From contig JAZARR010000279.1 of assembly GCA_037389465.1 (NCBI GenBank), positions 62,001 to 126,000 on the forward strand: a stretch of DNA of 64,000 bases. Reading direction: 5' to 3'. The DNA comes from Baylisascaris procyonis (lineage: Eukaryota; Nematoda; Chromadorea; Rhabditida; Ascarididae). Each line of letters begins with the position of its first letter. The stretch's first letter is position 1. Of this stretch, positions 42,506 to 54,433 are shown in pieces. The notes under the pieces are model-generated. The model was given only the letters and a program-made list of their open reading frames with translations. It searched no databases and was not told the origin of the DNA. Both the position numbers and the translations under genes were made by a program.

Positions 42506-45500
42506 GTGGACTTTTTTATATTTAAAATTGTTTTTGTGGACTTTTTTATATTTAAAATTGTTTTTGTGGACTTTTTTATATTTAAAATTGTTTTTGTGGA
42601 CTTTTTTATATTTAAAATTGTTTTTGTGGACTTTTTTATTCTTAAAATTGTTTTTGTGGACTTTTTTATATTTAAAATTGTTTTTGTGGACTTTTTTATA
42701 TTTAAAATTGTTTTTGTGGACTTTTTTATATTTAAAATTGTTTTTGTGGACTTTTTTATATTTAAAATTGTTTTTGTGGACTTTTTTATATTTAAAATTG
42801 TTTTTGTGGACTTTTTTATATTTAAAATTGTTTTTGTGGACTTTTTTATTTTTAAAATTGTTTTTGTGGACTTTTTTATATTTAAAATTGTTTTTGTGGA
42901 CTTTTTTATATTTAAAATTGTTTTTGTGGACTTTTTTATATTTAAAATTGTTTTTGTGGACTTTTTTATATTTAAAATTGTTTTTGTGGACTTTTTTATA
43001 TTTAAAATTGTTTTTGTGGACTTTTTATATTTAAAATTGTTTTTGTGGACTTTTTTATATTTAAAATTGTTTTTGTGGACTTTTTTATATTTAAAATTGT
43101 TTTTGTGGACTTTTTATATTTAAAATTGTTTTTGTGGACTTTTTTATATTTAAAATTGTTTTTGTGGACTTTTTTATATTTAAAATTGTTTTTGTGGACT
43201 TTTTTATATTTAAAATTGTTTTTGTGGACTTTTTTATATTTAAAATTGTTTTTGTGGACTTTTTATATTTAAAATTGTTTTTGTGGACTTTTTTATATTT
43301 AAAATTGTTTTTGTGGACTTTTTATATTTAAAATTGTTTTTGTGGACTTTTTTATATTTAAAATTGTTTTTGTGGACTTTTTTATATTTAAAATTGTTTT
43401 TGTGGACTTTTTTATATTTAAAATTGTTTTTGTCGACTTTTTATATTTAAAATTGTTTTTGTGGACTTTTTTATATTAAAATTGTTTTTGTGGACTTTTT
43501 TATATTTAAAATTGTTTTTGTGGACTTTTTATATTTAAAATTGTTTTTGTGGACTTTTTTATATTTAAAATTGTTTTTGTGGACTTTTTTATATTTAAAA
43601 TTGTTTTTGTGGACTTTTTATATTTAAAATTGTTTTTGTGGACTTTTTATATTTAAAATTGTTTTTGTGGACTTTTTTATATTTAAAATTGTTTTTGTGG
43701 ACTTTTTTATATTTAAAATTGTTTTTGTGGACTTTTTTATATTTAAAATTGTTTTTGTGGACTTTTTTATATTTAAAATTGTTTTTGTGGACTTTTTATA
43801 TTTAAAATTGTTTTTGTGGACTTTTTTATATTTAAAATTGTTTTTGTGGACTTTTTTATATTTAAAATTGTTTTTGTGGACTTTTTTATATTTAAAATTG
43901 TTTTTGTGGACTTTTTTATATTTAAAATTGTTTTTGTGGACTTTTTTATATTTAAAATTGTTTTTGTGGACTTTTTTATATTTAAAATTGTTTTTGTGGA
44001 CTTTTTTATATTTAAAATTGTTTTTGTGGACTTTTTATATTTAAAATTGTTTTTGTGGACTTTTTTATATTTAAAATTGTTTTTGTGGACTTTTTTATAT
44101 TTAAAATTGTTTTTGTGGACTTTTTTATATTTAAAATTGTTTTTGTGGACTTTTTTATATTTAAAATTGTTTTTGTGGACTTTTTTATATTTAAAATTGT
44201 TTTTGTGGACTTTTTTATATTTAAAATTGTTTTTGTCGACTTTTTTATATTTAAAATTGTTTTTGTGGACTTTTTTATATTTAAAATTGTTTTTGTGGAC
44301 TTTTTTATATTTAAAATTGTTTTTGTGGACTTTTTATATTTAAAATTGTTTTTGTGGACTTTTTATATTTAAAATTGTTTTTGTGGACTTTTTATATTTA
44401 AAATTGTTTTTGTGGACTTTTTTATATTTAAAATTGTTTTTGTGGACTTTTTTATATTTAAAATTGTTTTTGTGGACTTTTTATATTTAAAATTGTTTTT
44501 GTGGACTTTTTTATATTTAAAATTGTTTTTGTCGACTTTTTTATATTTAAAATTGTTTTTGTGGACTTTTTTATATTTAAAATTGTTTTTGTGGACTTTT
44601 TTATATTTAAAATTGTTTTTGTGGACTTTTTATATTTAAAATTGTTTTTGTGGACTTTTTTATATTTAAAATTGTTTTTGTGGACTTTTTTATATTTAAA
44701 ATTGTTTTTGTGGACTTTTTTATATTTAAAATTGTTTTTGTGGACTTTTTTATATTTAAAATTGTTTTTGTGGACTTTTTTATATTTAAAATTGTTTTTG
44801 TGGACTTTTTTATATTTAAAATTGTTTTTGTGGACTTTTTTATATTTAAAATTGTTTTTGTGGACTTTTTATATTTAAAATTGTTTTTGTGGACTTTTTT
44901 ATATTTAAAATTGTTTTTGTGGACTTTTTTATATTTAAAATTGTTTTTGTGGACTTTTTTATATTTAAAATTGTTTTTGTGGACTTTTTTATATTTAAAA
45001 TTGTTTTTGTGGACTTTTTTATATTTAAAATTGTTTTTGTGGACTTTTTTATATTTAAAATTGTTTTTGTGGACTTTTTTATATTTAAAATTGTTTTTGT
45101 GGACTTTTTATATTTAAAATTGTTTTTGTGGACTTTTTTATATTTAAAATTGTTTTTGTGGACTTTTTATATTTAAAATTGTTTTTGTGGACTTTTTTAT
45201 ATTTAAAATTGTTTTTGTGGACTTTTTTATATTTAAATTGTTTTTGTGGACTTTTTTATATTTAAAATTGTTTTTGTCGACTTTTTTATATTTAAAATTG
45301 TTTTTGTGGACTTTTTTATATTTAAAATTGTTTTTGTGGACTTTTTTATATTTAAAATTGTTTTTGTCGACTTTTTTATATTTAAAATTGTTTTTGTGGA
45401 CTTTTTTATATTTAAAATTGTTTTTGTGGACTTTTTTATATTTAAAATTGTTTTTGTGGACTTTTTATATTTAAAATTGTTTTTGTGGACTTTTTTATAT

Positions 45501-45662
45501 TTAAAATTGTTTTTGTGGACTTTTTATATTTAAAATTGTTTTTGTGGACTTTTTTATATTTAAAATTGTTTTTGTGGACTTTTTTATATTTAAAATTGTT
45601 TTTGTGGACTTTTTTATATTTAAAATTGTTTTTGTGGACTTTTTATATTTAAAATTGTTTTT

Positions 45663-46202
45663 GTGGACTTTTTTATATTTAAAATTGTTTTTGTGGACTT
45701 TTTTATATTTAAAATTGTTTTTGTGGACTTTTTTATATTTAAAATTGTTTTTGTGGACTTTTTTATATTTAAAATTGTTTTTGTGGACTTTTTTATATTT
45801 AAAATTGTTTTTGTGGACTTTTTTATATTTAAAATTGTTTTTGTGGACTTTTTTATATTTAAAATTGTTTTTGTGGACTTTTTTATATTTAAAATTGTTT
45901 TTGTGGACTTTTTTATATTTAAAATTGTTTTTGTGGACTTTTTTATATTTAAAATTGTTTTTGTGGACTTTTTTATATTTAAAATTGTTTTTGTGGACTT
46001 TTTTATATTTAAAATTGTTTTTGTGGACTTTTTTATATTTAAAATTGTTTTTGTGGACTTTTTTATATTTAAAATTGTTTTTGTGGACTTTTTTATATTT
46101 AAAATTGTTTTTGTGGACTTTTTTATATTTAAAATTGTTTTTGTGGACTTTTTTATATTTAAAATTGTTTTTGTGGACTTTTTTATATTTAAAATTGTTT
46201 TT
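45663..46202 (+). repeat. Perfect run of 18 identical 30-bp units
   Basis: Eighteen exact consensus units lie between a T5 29-mer ending at 45,662 and another starting at 46,203. With the nearby 25- and 21-unit runs it places the most homogeneous part of the window at about 45.6-49.6 kb. Confidence 0.92.
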
Positions 46203-46771
46203 GTGGACTTTTTATATTTAAAATTGTTTTTGTGGACTTTTTTATATTTAAAATTGTTTTTGTGGACTTTTTTATATTTAAAATTGTTTTTGTGGACTTT
46301 TTTATATTTAAAATTGTTTTTGTGGACTTTTTATATTTAAAATTGTTTTTGTGGACTTTTTTATATTTAAAATTGTTTTTGTGGACTTTTTTATATTTAA
46401 AATTGTTTTTGTGGACTTTTTTATATTTAAAATTGTTTTTGTGGACTTTTTTATATTTAAAATTGTTTTTGTGGACTTTTTTATATTTAAAATTGTTTTT
46501 GTGGACTTTTTTATATTTAAAATTGTTTTTGTGGACTTTTTTATATTTAAAATTGTTTTTGTGGACTTTTTTATATTTAAAATTGTTTTTGTGGACTTTT
46601 TTATATTTAAAATTGTTTTTGTGGACTTTTTTATATTTAAAATTGTTTTTGTGGACTTTTTTATATTTAAAATTGTTTTTGTGGACTTTTTTATATTTAA
46701 AATTGTTTTTGTGGACTTTTTTATATTTAAAATTGTTTTTGTCGGACTTTTTTATATTTAAAATTGTTTTT

Positions 46772-47521
46772 GTGGACTTTTTTATATTTAAAATTGTTTT
46801 TGTGGACTTTTTTATATTTAAAATTGTTTTTGTGGACTTTTTTATATTTAAAATTGTTTTTGTGGACTTTTTTATATTTAAAATTGTTTTTGTGGACTTT
46901 TTTATATTTAAAATTGTTTTTGTGGACTTTTTTATATTTAAAATTGTTTTTGTGGACTTTTTTATATTTAAAATTGTTTTTGTGGACTTTTTTATATTTA
47001 AAATTGTTTTTGTGGACTTTTTTATATTTAAAATTGTTTTTGTGGACTTTTTTATATTTAAAATTGTTTTTGTGGACTTTTTTATATTTAAAATTGTTTT
47101 TGTGGACTTTTTTATATTTAAAATTGTTTTTGTGGACTTTTTTATATTTAAAATTGTTTTTGTGGACTTTTTTATATTTAAAATTGTTTTTGTGGACTTT
47201 TTTATATTTAAAATTGTTTTTGTGGACTTTTTTATATTTAAAATTGTTTTTGTGGACTTTTTTATATTTAAAATTGTTTTTGTGGACTTTTTTATATTTA
47301 AAATTGTTTTTGTGGACTTTTTTATATTTAAAATTGTTTTTGTGGACTTTTTTATATTTAAAATTGTTTTTGTGGACTTTTTTATATTTAAAATTGTTTT
47401 TGTGGACTTTTTTATATTTAAAATTGTTTTTGTGGACTTTTTTATATTTAAAATTGTTTTTGTGGACTTTTTTATATTTAAAATTGTTTTTGTGGACTTT
47501 TTTATATTTAAAATTGTTTTT
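46772..47521 (+). repeat. Longest perfect run: 25 identical 30-bp units
   Basis: From the first unit after the 31-bp GTCGGAC unit at 46,741 to the T5 unit beginning at 47,522, every monomer reads as the consensus with no substitution or length change. That is 750 bp, or 25 units. It is the longest perfectly homogeneous stretch I found and marks the centre of the homogenised core. Confidence 0.93.
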
Positions 47522-48951
47522 GTGGACTTTTTATATTTAAAATTGTTTTTGTGGACTTTTTTATATTTAAAATTGTTTTTGTGGACTTTTTTATATTTAA
47601 AATTGTTTTTGTGGACTTTTTTATATTTAAAATTGTTTTTGTGGACTTTTTTATATTTAAAATTGTTTTTGTGGACTTTTTTATATTTAAAATTGTTTTT
47701 GTGGACTTTTTATATTTAAAATTGTTTTTGTGGACTTTTTTATATTTAAAATTGTTTTTGTGGACTTTTTTATATTTAAAATTGTTTTTGTGGACTTTTT
47801 TATATTTAAAATTGTTTTTGTGGACTTTTTTATATTTAAAATTGTTTTTGTGGACTTTTTTATATTTAAAATTGTTTTTGTGGACTTTTTTATATTTAAA
47901 ATTGTTTTTGTGGACTTTTTATATTTAAAATTGTTTTTGTGGACTTTTTTATATTTAAAATTGTTTTTGTCGACTTTTTTATATTTAAAATTGTTTTTGT
48001 GGACTTTTTTATATTTAAAATTGTTTTTGTGGACTTTTTTATATTTAAAATTGTTTTTGTGGACTTTTTTATATTTAAAATTGTTTTTGTGGACTTTTTT
48101 ATATTTAAAATTGTTTTTGTGGACTTTTTTATATTTAAAATTGTTTTTGTGGACTTTTTTATATTTAAAATTGTTTTTGTGGACTTTTTTATATTTAAAA
48201 TTGTTTTTGTGACTTTTTTATATTTAAAATTGTTTTTGTGGACTTTTTTATATTTAAAATTGTTTTTGTGGACTTTTTTATATTTAAAATTGTTTTTGTG
48301 GACTTTTTTATATTTAAAATTGTTTTTGTGGACTTTTTTATATTTAAAATTGTTTTTGTGGACTTTTTATATTTAAAATTGTTTTTGTGGACTTTTTTAT
48401 ATTTAAAATTGTTTTTGTGGACTTTTTATATTTAAAATTGTTTTTGTGGACTTTTTTATATTTAAAATTGTTTTTGTGGACTTTTTTATATTTAAAATTG
48501 TTTTTGTGGACTTTTTTATATTTAAAATTGTTTTTGTGGACTTTTTTATATTTAAAATTGTTTTTGTGGACTTTTTTATATTTAAAATTGTTTTTGTGGA
48601 CTTTTTTATATTTAAAATTGTTTTTGTGGACTTTTTTATATTTAAAATTGTTTTTGTGGACTTTTTTATATTTAAAATTGTTTTTGTGGACTTTTTATAT
48701 TTAAAATTGTTTTTGTGGACTTTTTTATATTTAAAATTGTTTTTGTGGACTTTTTTATATTTAAAATTGTTTTTGTGGACTTTTTTATATTTAAAATTGT
48801 TTTTGTGGACTTTTTTATATTTAAAATTGTTTTTGTGGACTTTTTTATATTTAAAATTGTTTTTGTGGACTTTTTATATTTAAAATTGTTTTTGTGGACT
48901 TTTTATATTTAAAATTGTTTTTGTGGACTTTTTATATTTAAAATTGTTTTT

Positions 48952-49581
48952 GTGGACTTTTTTATATTTAAAATTGTTTTTGTGGACTTTTTTATATTTA
49001 AAATTGTTTTTGTGGACTTTTTTATATTTAAAATTGTTTTTGTGGACTTTTTTATATTTAAAATTGTTTTTGTGGACTTTTTTATATTTAAAATTGTTTT
49101 TGTGGACTTTTTTATATTTAAAATTGTTTTTGTGGACTTTTTTATATTTAAAATTGTTTTTGTGGACTTTTTTATATTTAAAATTGTTTTTGTGGACTTT
49201 TTTATATTTAAAATTGTTTTTGTGGACTTTTTTATATTTAAAATTGTTTTTGTGGACTTTTTTATATTTAAAATTGTTTTTGTGGACTTTTTTATATTTA
49301 AAATTGTTTTTGTGGACTTTTTTATATTTAAAATTGTTTTTGTGGACTTTTTTATATTTAAAATTGTTTTTGTGGACTTTTTTATATTTAAAATTGTTTT
49401 TGTGGACTTTTTTATATTTAAAATTGTTTTTGTGGACTTTTTTATATTTAAAATTGTTTTTGTGGACTTTTTTATATTTAAAATTGTTTTTGTGGACTTT
49501 TTTATATTTAAAATTGTTTTTGTGGACTTTTTTATATTTAAAATTGTTTTTGTGGACTTTTTTATATTTAAAATTGTTTTT
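48952..49581 (+). repeat. Perfect run of 21 identical 30-bp units
   Basis: The run follows three consecutive T5 29-mers and ends at the GTCGAC unit at 49,582. All 21 units between are exact consensus 30-mers. Confidence 0.93.
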
Positions 49582-50861
49582 GTCGACTTTTTATATTTAA
49601 AATTGTTTTTGTGGACTTTTTATATTTAAAATTGTTTTTGTGGACTTTTTTATATTTAAAATTGTTTTTGTGGACTTTTTTATATTTAAAATTGTTTTTG
49701 TGGACTTTTTTATATTTAAAATTGTTTTTGTGGACTTTTTTATATTTAAAATTGTTTTTGTGGACTTTTTTATATTTAAAATTGTTTTTGTGGACTTTTT
49801 ATATTTAAAATTGTTTTTGTCGACTTTTTTATATTTAAAATTGTTTTTGTGGACTTTTTTATATTTAAAATTGTTTTTGTGGACTTTTTTATATTTAAAA
49901 TTGTTTTTGTGGACTTTTTTATATTTAAAATTGTTTTTGTGGACTTTTTATATTTAAAATTGTTTTTGTGGACTTTTTTATATTTAAAATTGTTTTTGTG
50001 GACTTTTTTATATTTAAAATTGTTTTTGTGGACTTTTTTATATTTAAAATTGTTTTTGTGGACTTTTTTATATTTAAAATTGTTTTTGTGGACTTTTTTA
50101 TATTTAAAATTGTTTTTGTGGACTTTTTTATATTTAAAATTGTTTTTGTGGACTTTTTATATTTAAAATTGTTTTTGTGGACTTTTTTATATTTAAAATT
50201 GTTTTTGTGGACTTTTTTATATTTAAAATTGTTTTTGTGGACTTTTTTATATTTAAAATTGTTTTTGTGGACTTTTTATATTTAAAATTGTTTTTGTGAC
50301 TTTTTTATATTTAAAATTGTTTTTGTGGACTTTTTATATTTAAAATTGTTTTTGTGGACTTTTTTATATTTAAAATTGTTTTTGTGGACTTTTTTATATT
50401 TAAAATTGTTTTTGTGGACTTTTTTATATTTAAAATTGTTTTTGTGGACTTTTTATATTTAAAATTGTTTTTGTGGACTTTTTTATATTTAAAATTGTTT
50501 TTGTGGACTTTTTTATATTTAAAATTGTTTTTGTGGACTTTTTTATATTTAAAATTGTTTTTGTCGACTTTTTTATATTTAAAATTGTTTTTGTGGACTT
50601 TTTTATATTTAAATTGTTTTTGTGGACTTTTTTATATTTAAAATTGTTTTTGTGGACTTTTTTATATTTAAAATTGTTTTTGTGGACTTTTTTATATTTA
50701 AAATTGTTTTTGTGGACTTTTTTATATTTAAAATTGTTTTTGTGGACTTTTTTATATTTAAAATTGTTTTTGTGGACTTTTTTATATTTAAAATTGTTTT
50801 TGTGGACTTTTTTATATTTAAAATTGTTTTTGTGGACTTTTTTATATTTAAAATTGTTTTT

Positions 50862-51009
50862 GTGGACTTTTTTATATTTAAATTGTTTTTGTGGACTTTT
50901 TTATATTTAAAATTGTTTTTGTCGACTTTTTTATATTTAAAATTGTTTTTGTGGACTTTTTTATATTTAAAATTGTTTTTGTGGACTTTTTATATTTAAA
51001 ATTGTTTTT
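50862..51009 (+). repeat. 148-bp five-unit cassette, copy 4
   Basis: The unit order and lengths match the copies at 14,704, 35,144 and 35,620, with the GTCGAC unit at 50,921. It is followed by a unit with both GTGAC and T5. Confidence 0.87.
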
Positions 51010-54000
51010 GTGACTTTTTATATTTAAAATTGTTTTTGTGGACTTTTTTATATTTAAAATTGTTTTTGTGGACTTTTTATATTTAAAATTGTTTTTGTGG
51101 ACTTTTTTATATTTAAAATTGTTTTTGTGGACTTTTTATATTTAAAATTGTTTTTGTGGACTTTTTTATATTTAAAATTGTTTTTGTGGACTTTTTTATA
51201 TTTAAAATTGTTTTTGTGGACTTTTTTATATTTAAAATTGTTTTTGTGGACTTTTTTATATTTAAAATTGTTTTTGTGGACTTTTTTATATTTAAAATTG
51301 TTTTTGTCGACTTTTTTATATTTAAAATTGTTTTTGTGGACTTTTTTATATTTAAAATTGTTTTTGTGGACTTTTTTATATTTAAAATTGTTTTTGTGGA
51401 CTTTTTTATATTTAAAATTGTTTTTGTGACTTTTTATATTTAAAATTGTTTTTGTGGACTTTTTTATATTTAAAATTGTTTTTGTGGACTTTTTTATATT
51501 TAAAATTGTTTTTGTGGACTTTTTTATATTTAAAATTGTTTTTGTGGACTTTTTTATATTTAAATTGTTTTTGTGGACTTTTTTATATTTAAAATTGTTT
51601 TTGTGGACTTTTTTATATTTAAAATTGTTTTTGTGGACTTTTTATATTTAAAATTGTTTTTGTGGACTTTTTTATATTTAAAATTGTTTTTGTGGACTTT
51701 TTTATATTTAAAATTGTTTTTGTGGACTTTTTTATATTTAAAATTGTTTTTGTGGACTTTTTTATATTTAAAATTGTTTTTGTGGACTTTTTATATTTAA
51801 AATTGTTTTTGTGGACTTTTTTATATTTAAAATTGTTTTTGTGGACTTTTTTATATTTAAAATTGTTTTTGTGGACTTTTTTATATTTAAAATTGTTTTT
51901 GTGACTTTTTTATATTTAAAATTGTTTTTGTGGACTTTTTTATATTTAAAATTGTTTTTGTGGACTTTTTATATTTAAAATTGTTTTTGTGGACTTTTTT
52001 ATATTTAAAATTGTTTTTGTGGACTTTTTTATATTTAAAATTGTTTTTGTGGACTTTTTTATATTTAAAATTGTTTTTGTGGACTTTTTTATATTTAAAA
52101 TTGTTTTTGTGGACTTTTTTATATTTAAAATTGTTTTTGTGGACTTTTTTATATTTAAAATTGTTTTTGTGGACTTTTTTATATTTAAAATTGTTTTTGT
52201 GGACTTTTTTATATTTAAAATTGTTTTTGTCGACTTTTTTATATTTAAAATTGTTTTTGTGGACTTTTTTATATTTAAAATTGTTTTTGTGGACTTTTTT
52301 ATATTTAAAATTGTTTTTGTGGACTTTTTTATATTTAAAATTGTTTTTGTGGACTTTTTTATATTTAAAATTGTTTTTGTGGACTTTTTTATATTTAAAA
52401 TTGTTTTTGTGGACTTTTTATATTTAAAATTGTTTTTGTGGACTTTTTTATATTTAAAATTGTTTTTGTGGACTTTTTTATATTTAAAATTGTTTTTGTG
52501 GACTTTTTTATATTTAAAATTGTTTTTGTCGACTTTTTTATATTTAAAATTGTTTTTGTGGACTTTTTTATATTTAAAATTGTTTTTGTGGACTTTTTTA
52601 TATTTAAAATTGTTTTTGTCGACTTTTTTATATTTAAAATTGTTTTTGTGGACTTTTTTATATTTAAAATTGTTTTTGTGGACTTTTTTATATTTAAAAT
52701 TGTTTTTGTGGACTTTTTTATATTTAAAATTGTTTTTGTGGACTTTTTATATTTAAAATTGTTTTTGTGGACTTTTTATATTTAAAATTGTTTTTGTGGA
52801 CTTTTTTATATTTAAAATTGTTTTTGTGGACTTTTTTATATTTAAAATTGTTTTTGTGGACTTTTTTATATTTAAAATTGTTTTTGTGGACTTTTTTATA
52901 TTTAAAATTGTTTTTGTGGACTTTTTATATTTAAAATTGTTTTTGTGGACTTTTTTATATTTAAAATTGTTTTTGTGGACTTTTTTATATTTAAAATTGT
53001 TTTTGTGGACTTTTTTATATTTAAAATTGTTTTTGTGGACTTTTTTATATTTAAAATTGTTTTTGTGGACTTTTTTATATTTAAAATTGTTTTTGTGGAC
53101 TTTTTATATTTAAAATTGTTTTTGTGGACTTTTTTATATTTAAAATTGTTTTTGTGGACTTTTTTATATTTAAAATTGTTTTTGTGGACTTTTTTATATT
53201 TAAAATTGTTTTTGTGGACTTTTTTATATTTAAAATTGTTTTTGTGGACTTTTTTATATTTAAAATTGTTTTTGTGGACTTTTTTATATTTAAAATTGTT
53301 TTTGTGGACTTTTTTATATTTAAAATTGTTTTTGTGGACTTTTTATATTTAAAATTGTTTTTGTCGACTTTTTTATATTTAAAATTGTTTTTGTGGACTT
53401 TTTTATATTTAAAATTGTTTTTGTGGACTTTTTTATATTTAAAATTGTTTTTGTGGACTTTTTTATATTTAAAATTGTTTTTGTGGACTTTTTTATATTT
53501 AAAATTGTTTTTGTGGACTTTTTATATTTAAAATTGTTTTTGTGGACTTTTTTATATTTAAAATTGTTTTTGTGGACTTTTTTATATTTAAAATTGTTTT
53601 TGTGGACTTTTTTATATTTAAAATTGTTTTTGTGGACTTTTTTATATTTAAAATTGTTTTTGTGGACTTTTTTATATTTAAAATTGTTTTTGTGGACTTT
53701 TTTATATTTAAAATTGTTTTTGTGGACTTTTTTATATTTAAAATTGTTTTTGTGGACTTTTTATATTTAAAATTGTTTTTGTGGACTTTTTATATTTAAA
53801 ATTGTTTTTGTGGACTTTTTATATTTAAAATTGTTTTTGTGGACTTTTTTATATTTAAAATTGTTTTTGTGGACTTTTTTATATTTAAAATTGTTTTTGT
53901 GGACTTTTTTATATTTAAAATTGTTTTTGTGGACTTTTTTATATTTAAAATTGTTTTTGTGGACTTTTTTATATTTAAATTTGTTTTTGTGGACTTTTTT

Positions 54001-54373
54001 ATATTTAAAATTGTTTTTGTCGACTTTTTTATATTTAAAATTGTTTTTGTGGACTTTTTTATATTTAAAATTGTTTTTGTGGACTTTTTTATATTTAAAA
54101 TTGTTTTTGTGGACTTTTTTATATTTAAAATTGTTTTTGTGGACTTTTTTATATTTAAAATTGTTTTTGTGGACTTTTTTATATTTAAAATTGTTTTTGT
54201 GGACTTTTTATATTTAAAATTGTTTTTGTGGACTTTTTATATTTAAAATTGTTTTTGTGGACTTTTTTATTTAAAATTGTTTTTGTGGACTTTTTATATT
54301 TAAAATTGTTTTTGTGGACTTTTTTATATTTAAAATTGTTTTTGTGGACTTTTTTATATTTAAAATTGTTTTT

Positions 54374-54433
54374 GTGGACTTTTGTATATTTAAAATTGTT
54401 TTTGTGGACTTTTTTATTCTTAAAATTGTTTTT
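54374..54433 (+). repeat. 60-bp variant pair shared with 20.3 kb
   Basis: A unit with CTTTTGTATATTT is followed by a unit with ATTCTTAAAATTG. The same pair in the same order and spacing lies at 20,338-20,397. The units before both copies are consensus, and the units after differ. Confidence 0.88.

Larger units (their letters stand above)
26001..54230 (+). repeat. Homogenised core of the satellite
   Basis: This is the most uniform part of the window. Most units are the exact consensus 30-mer. The remaining variation is mainly T5 29-mers, AAA 29-mers and scattered GTCGAC units. GTCGAC is absent for long intervals, for example between the units at 45,366 and 47,969. Runs of 13 to 25 identical consecutive units occur. 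Low divergence over more than 25 kb implies recent amplification or continuing homogenisation by unequal crossover or gene conversion. No gene is seen. Confidence 0.9.

Noticed and set aside
46232..47719. 495-residue open frame, the longest on the + strand
   Set aside because: It is repeats of DFFIFKIVFV and WTFLYLKLFL, which are two reading frames of the same 30-bp unit. It changes from one to the other at the 31-bp unit at 46,741. There is no start context, no non-repeat domain and no codon-level constraint, so it is not a gene.
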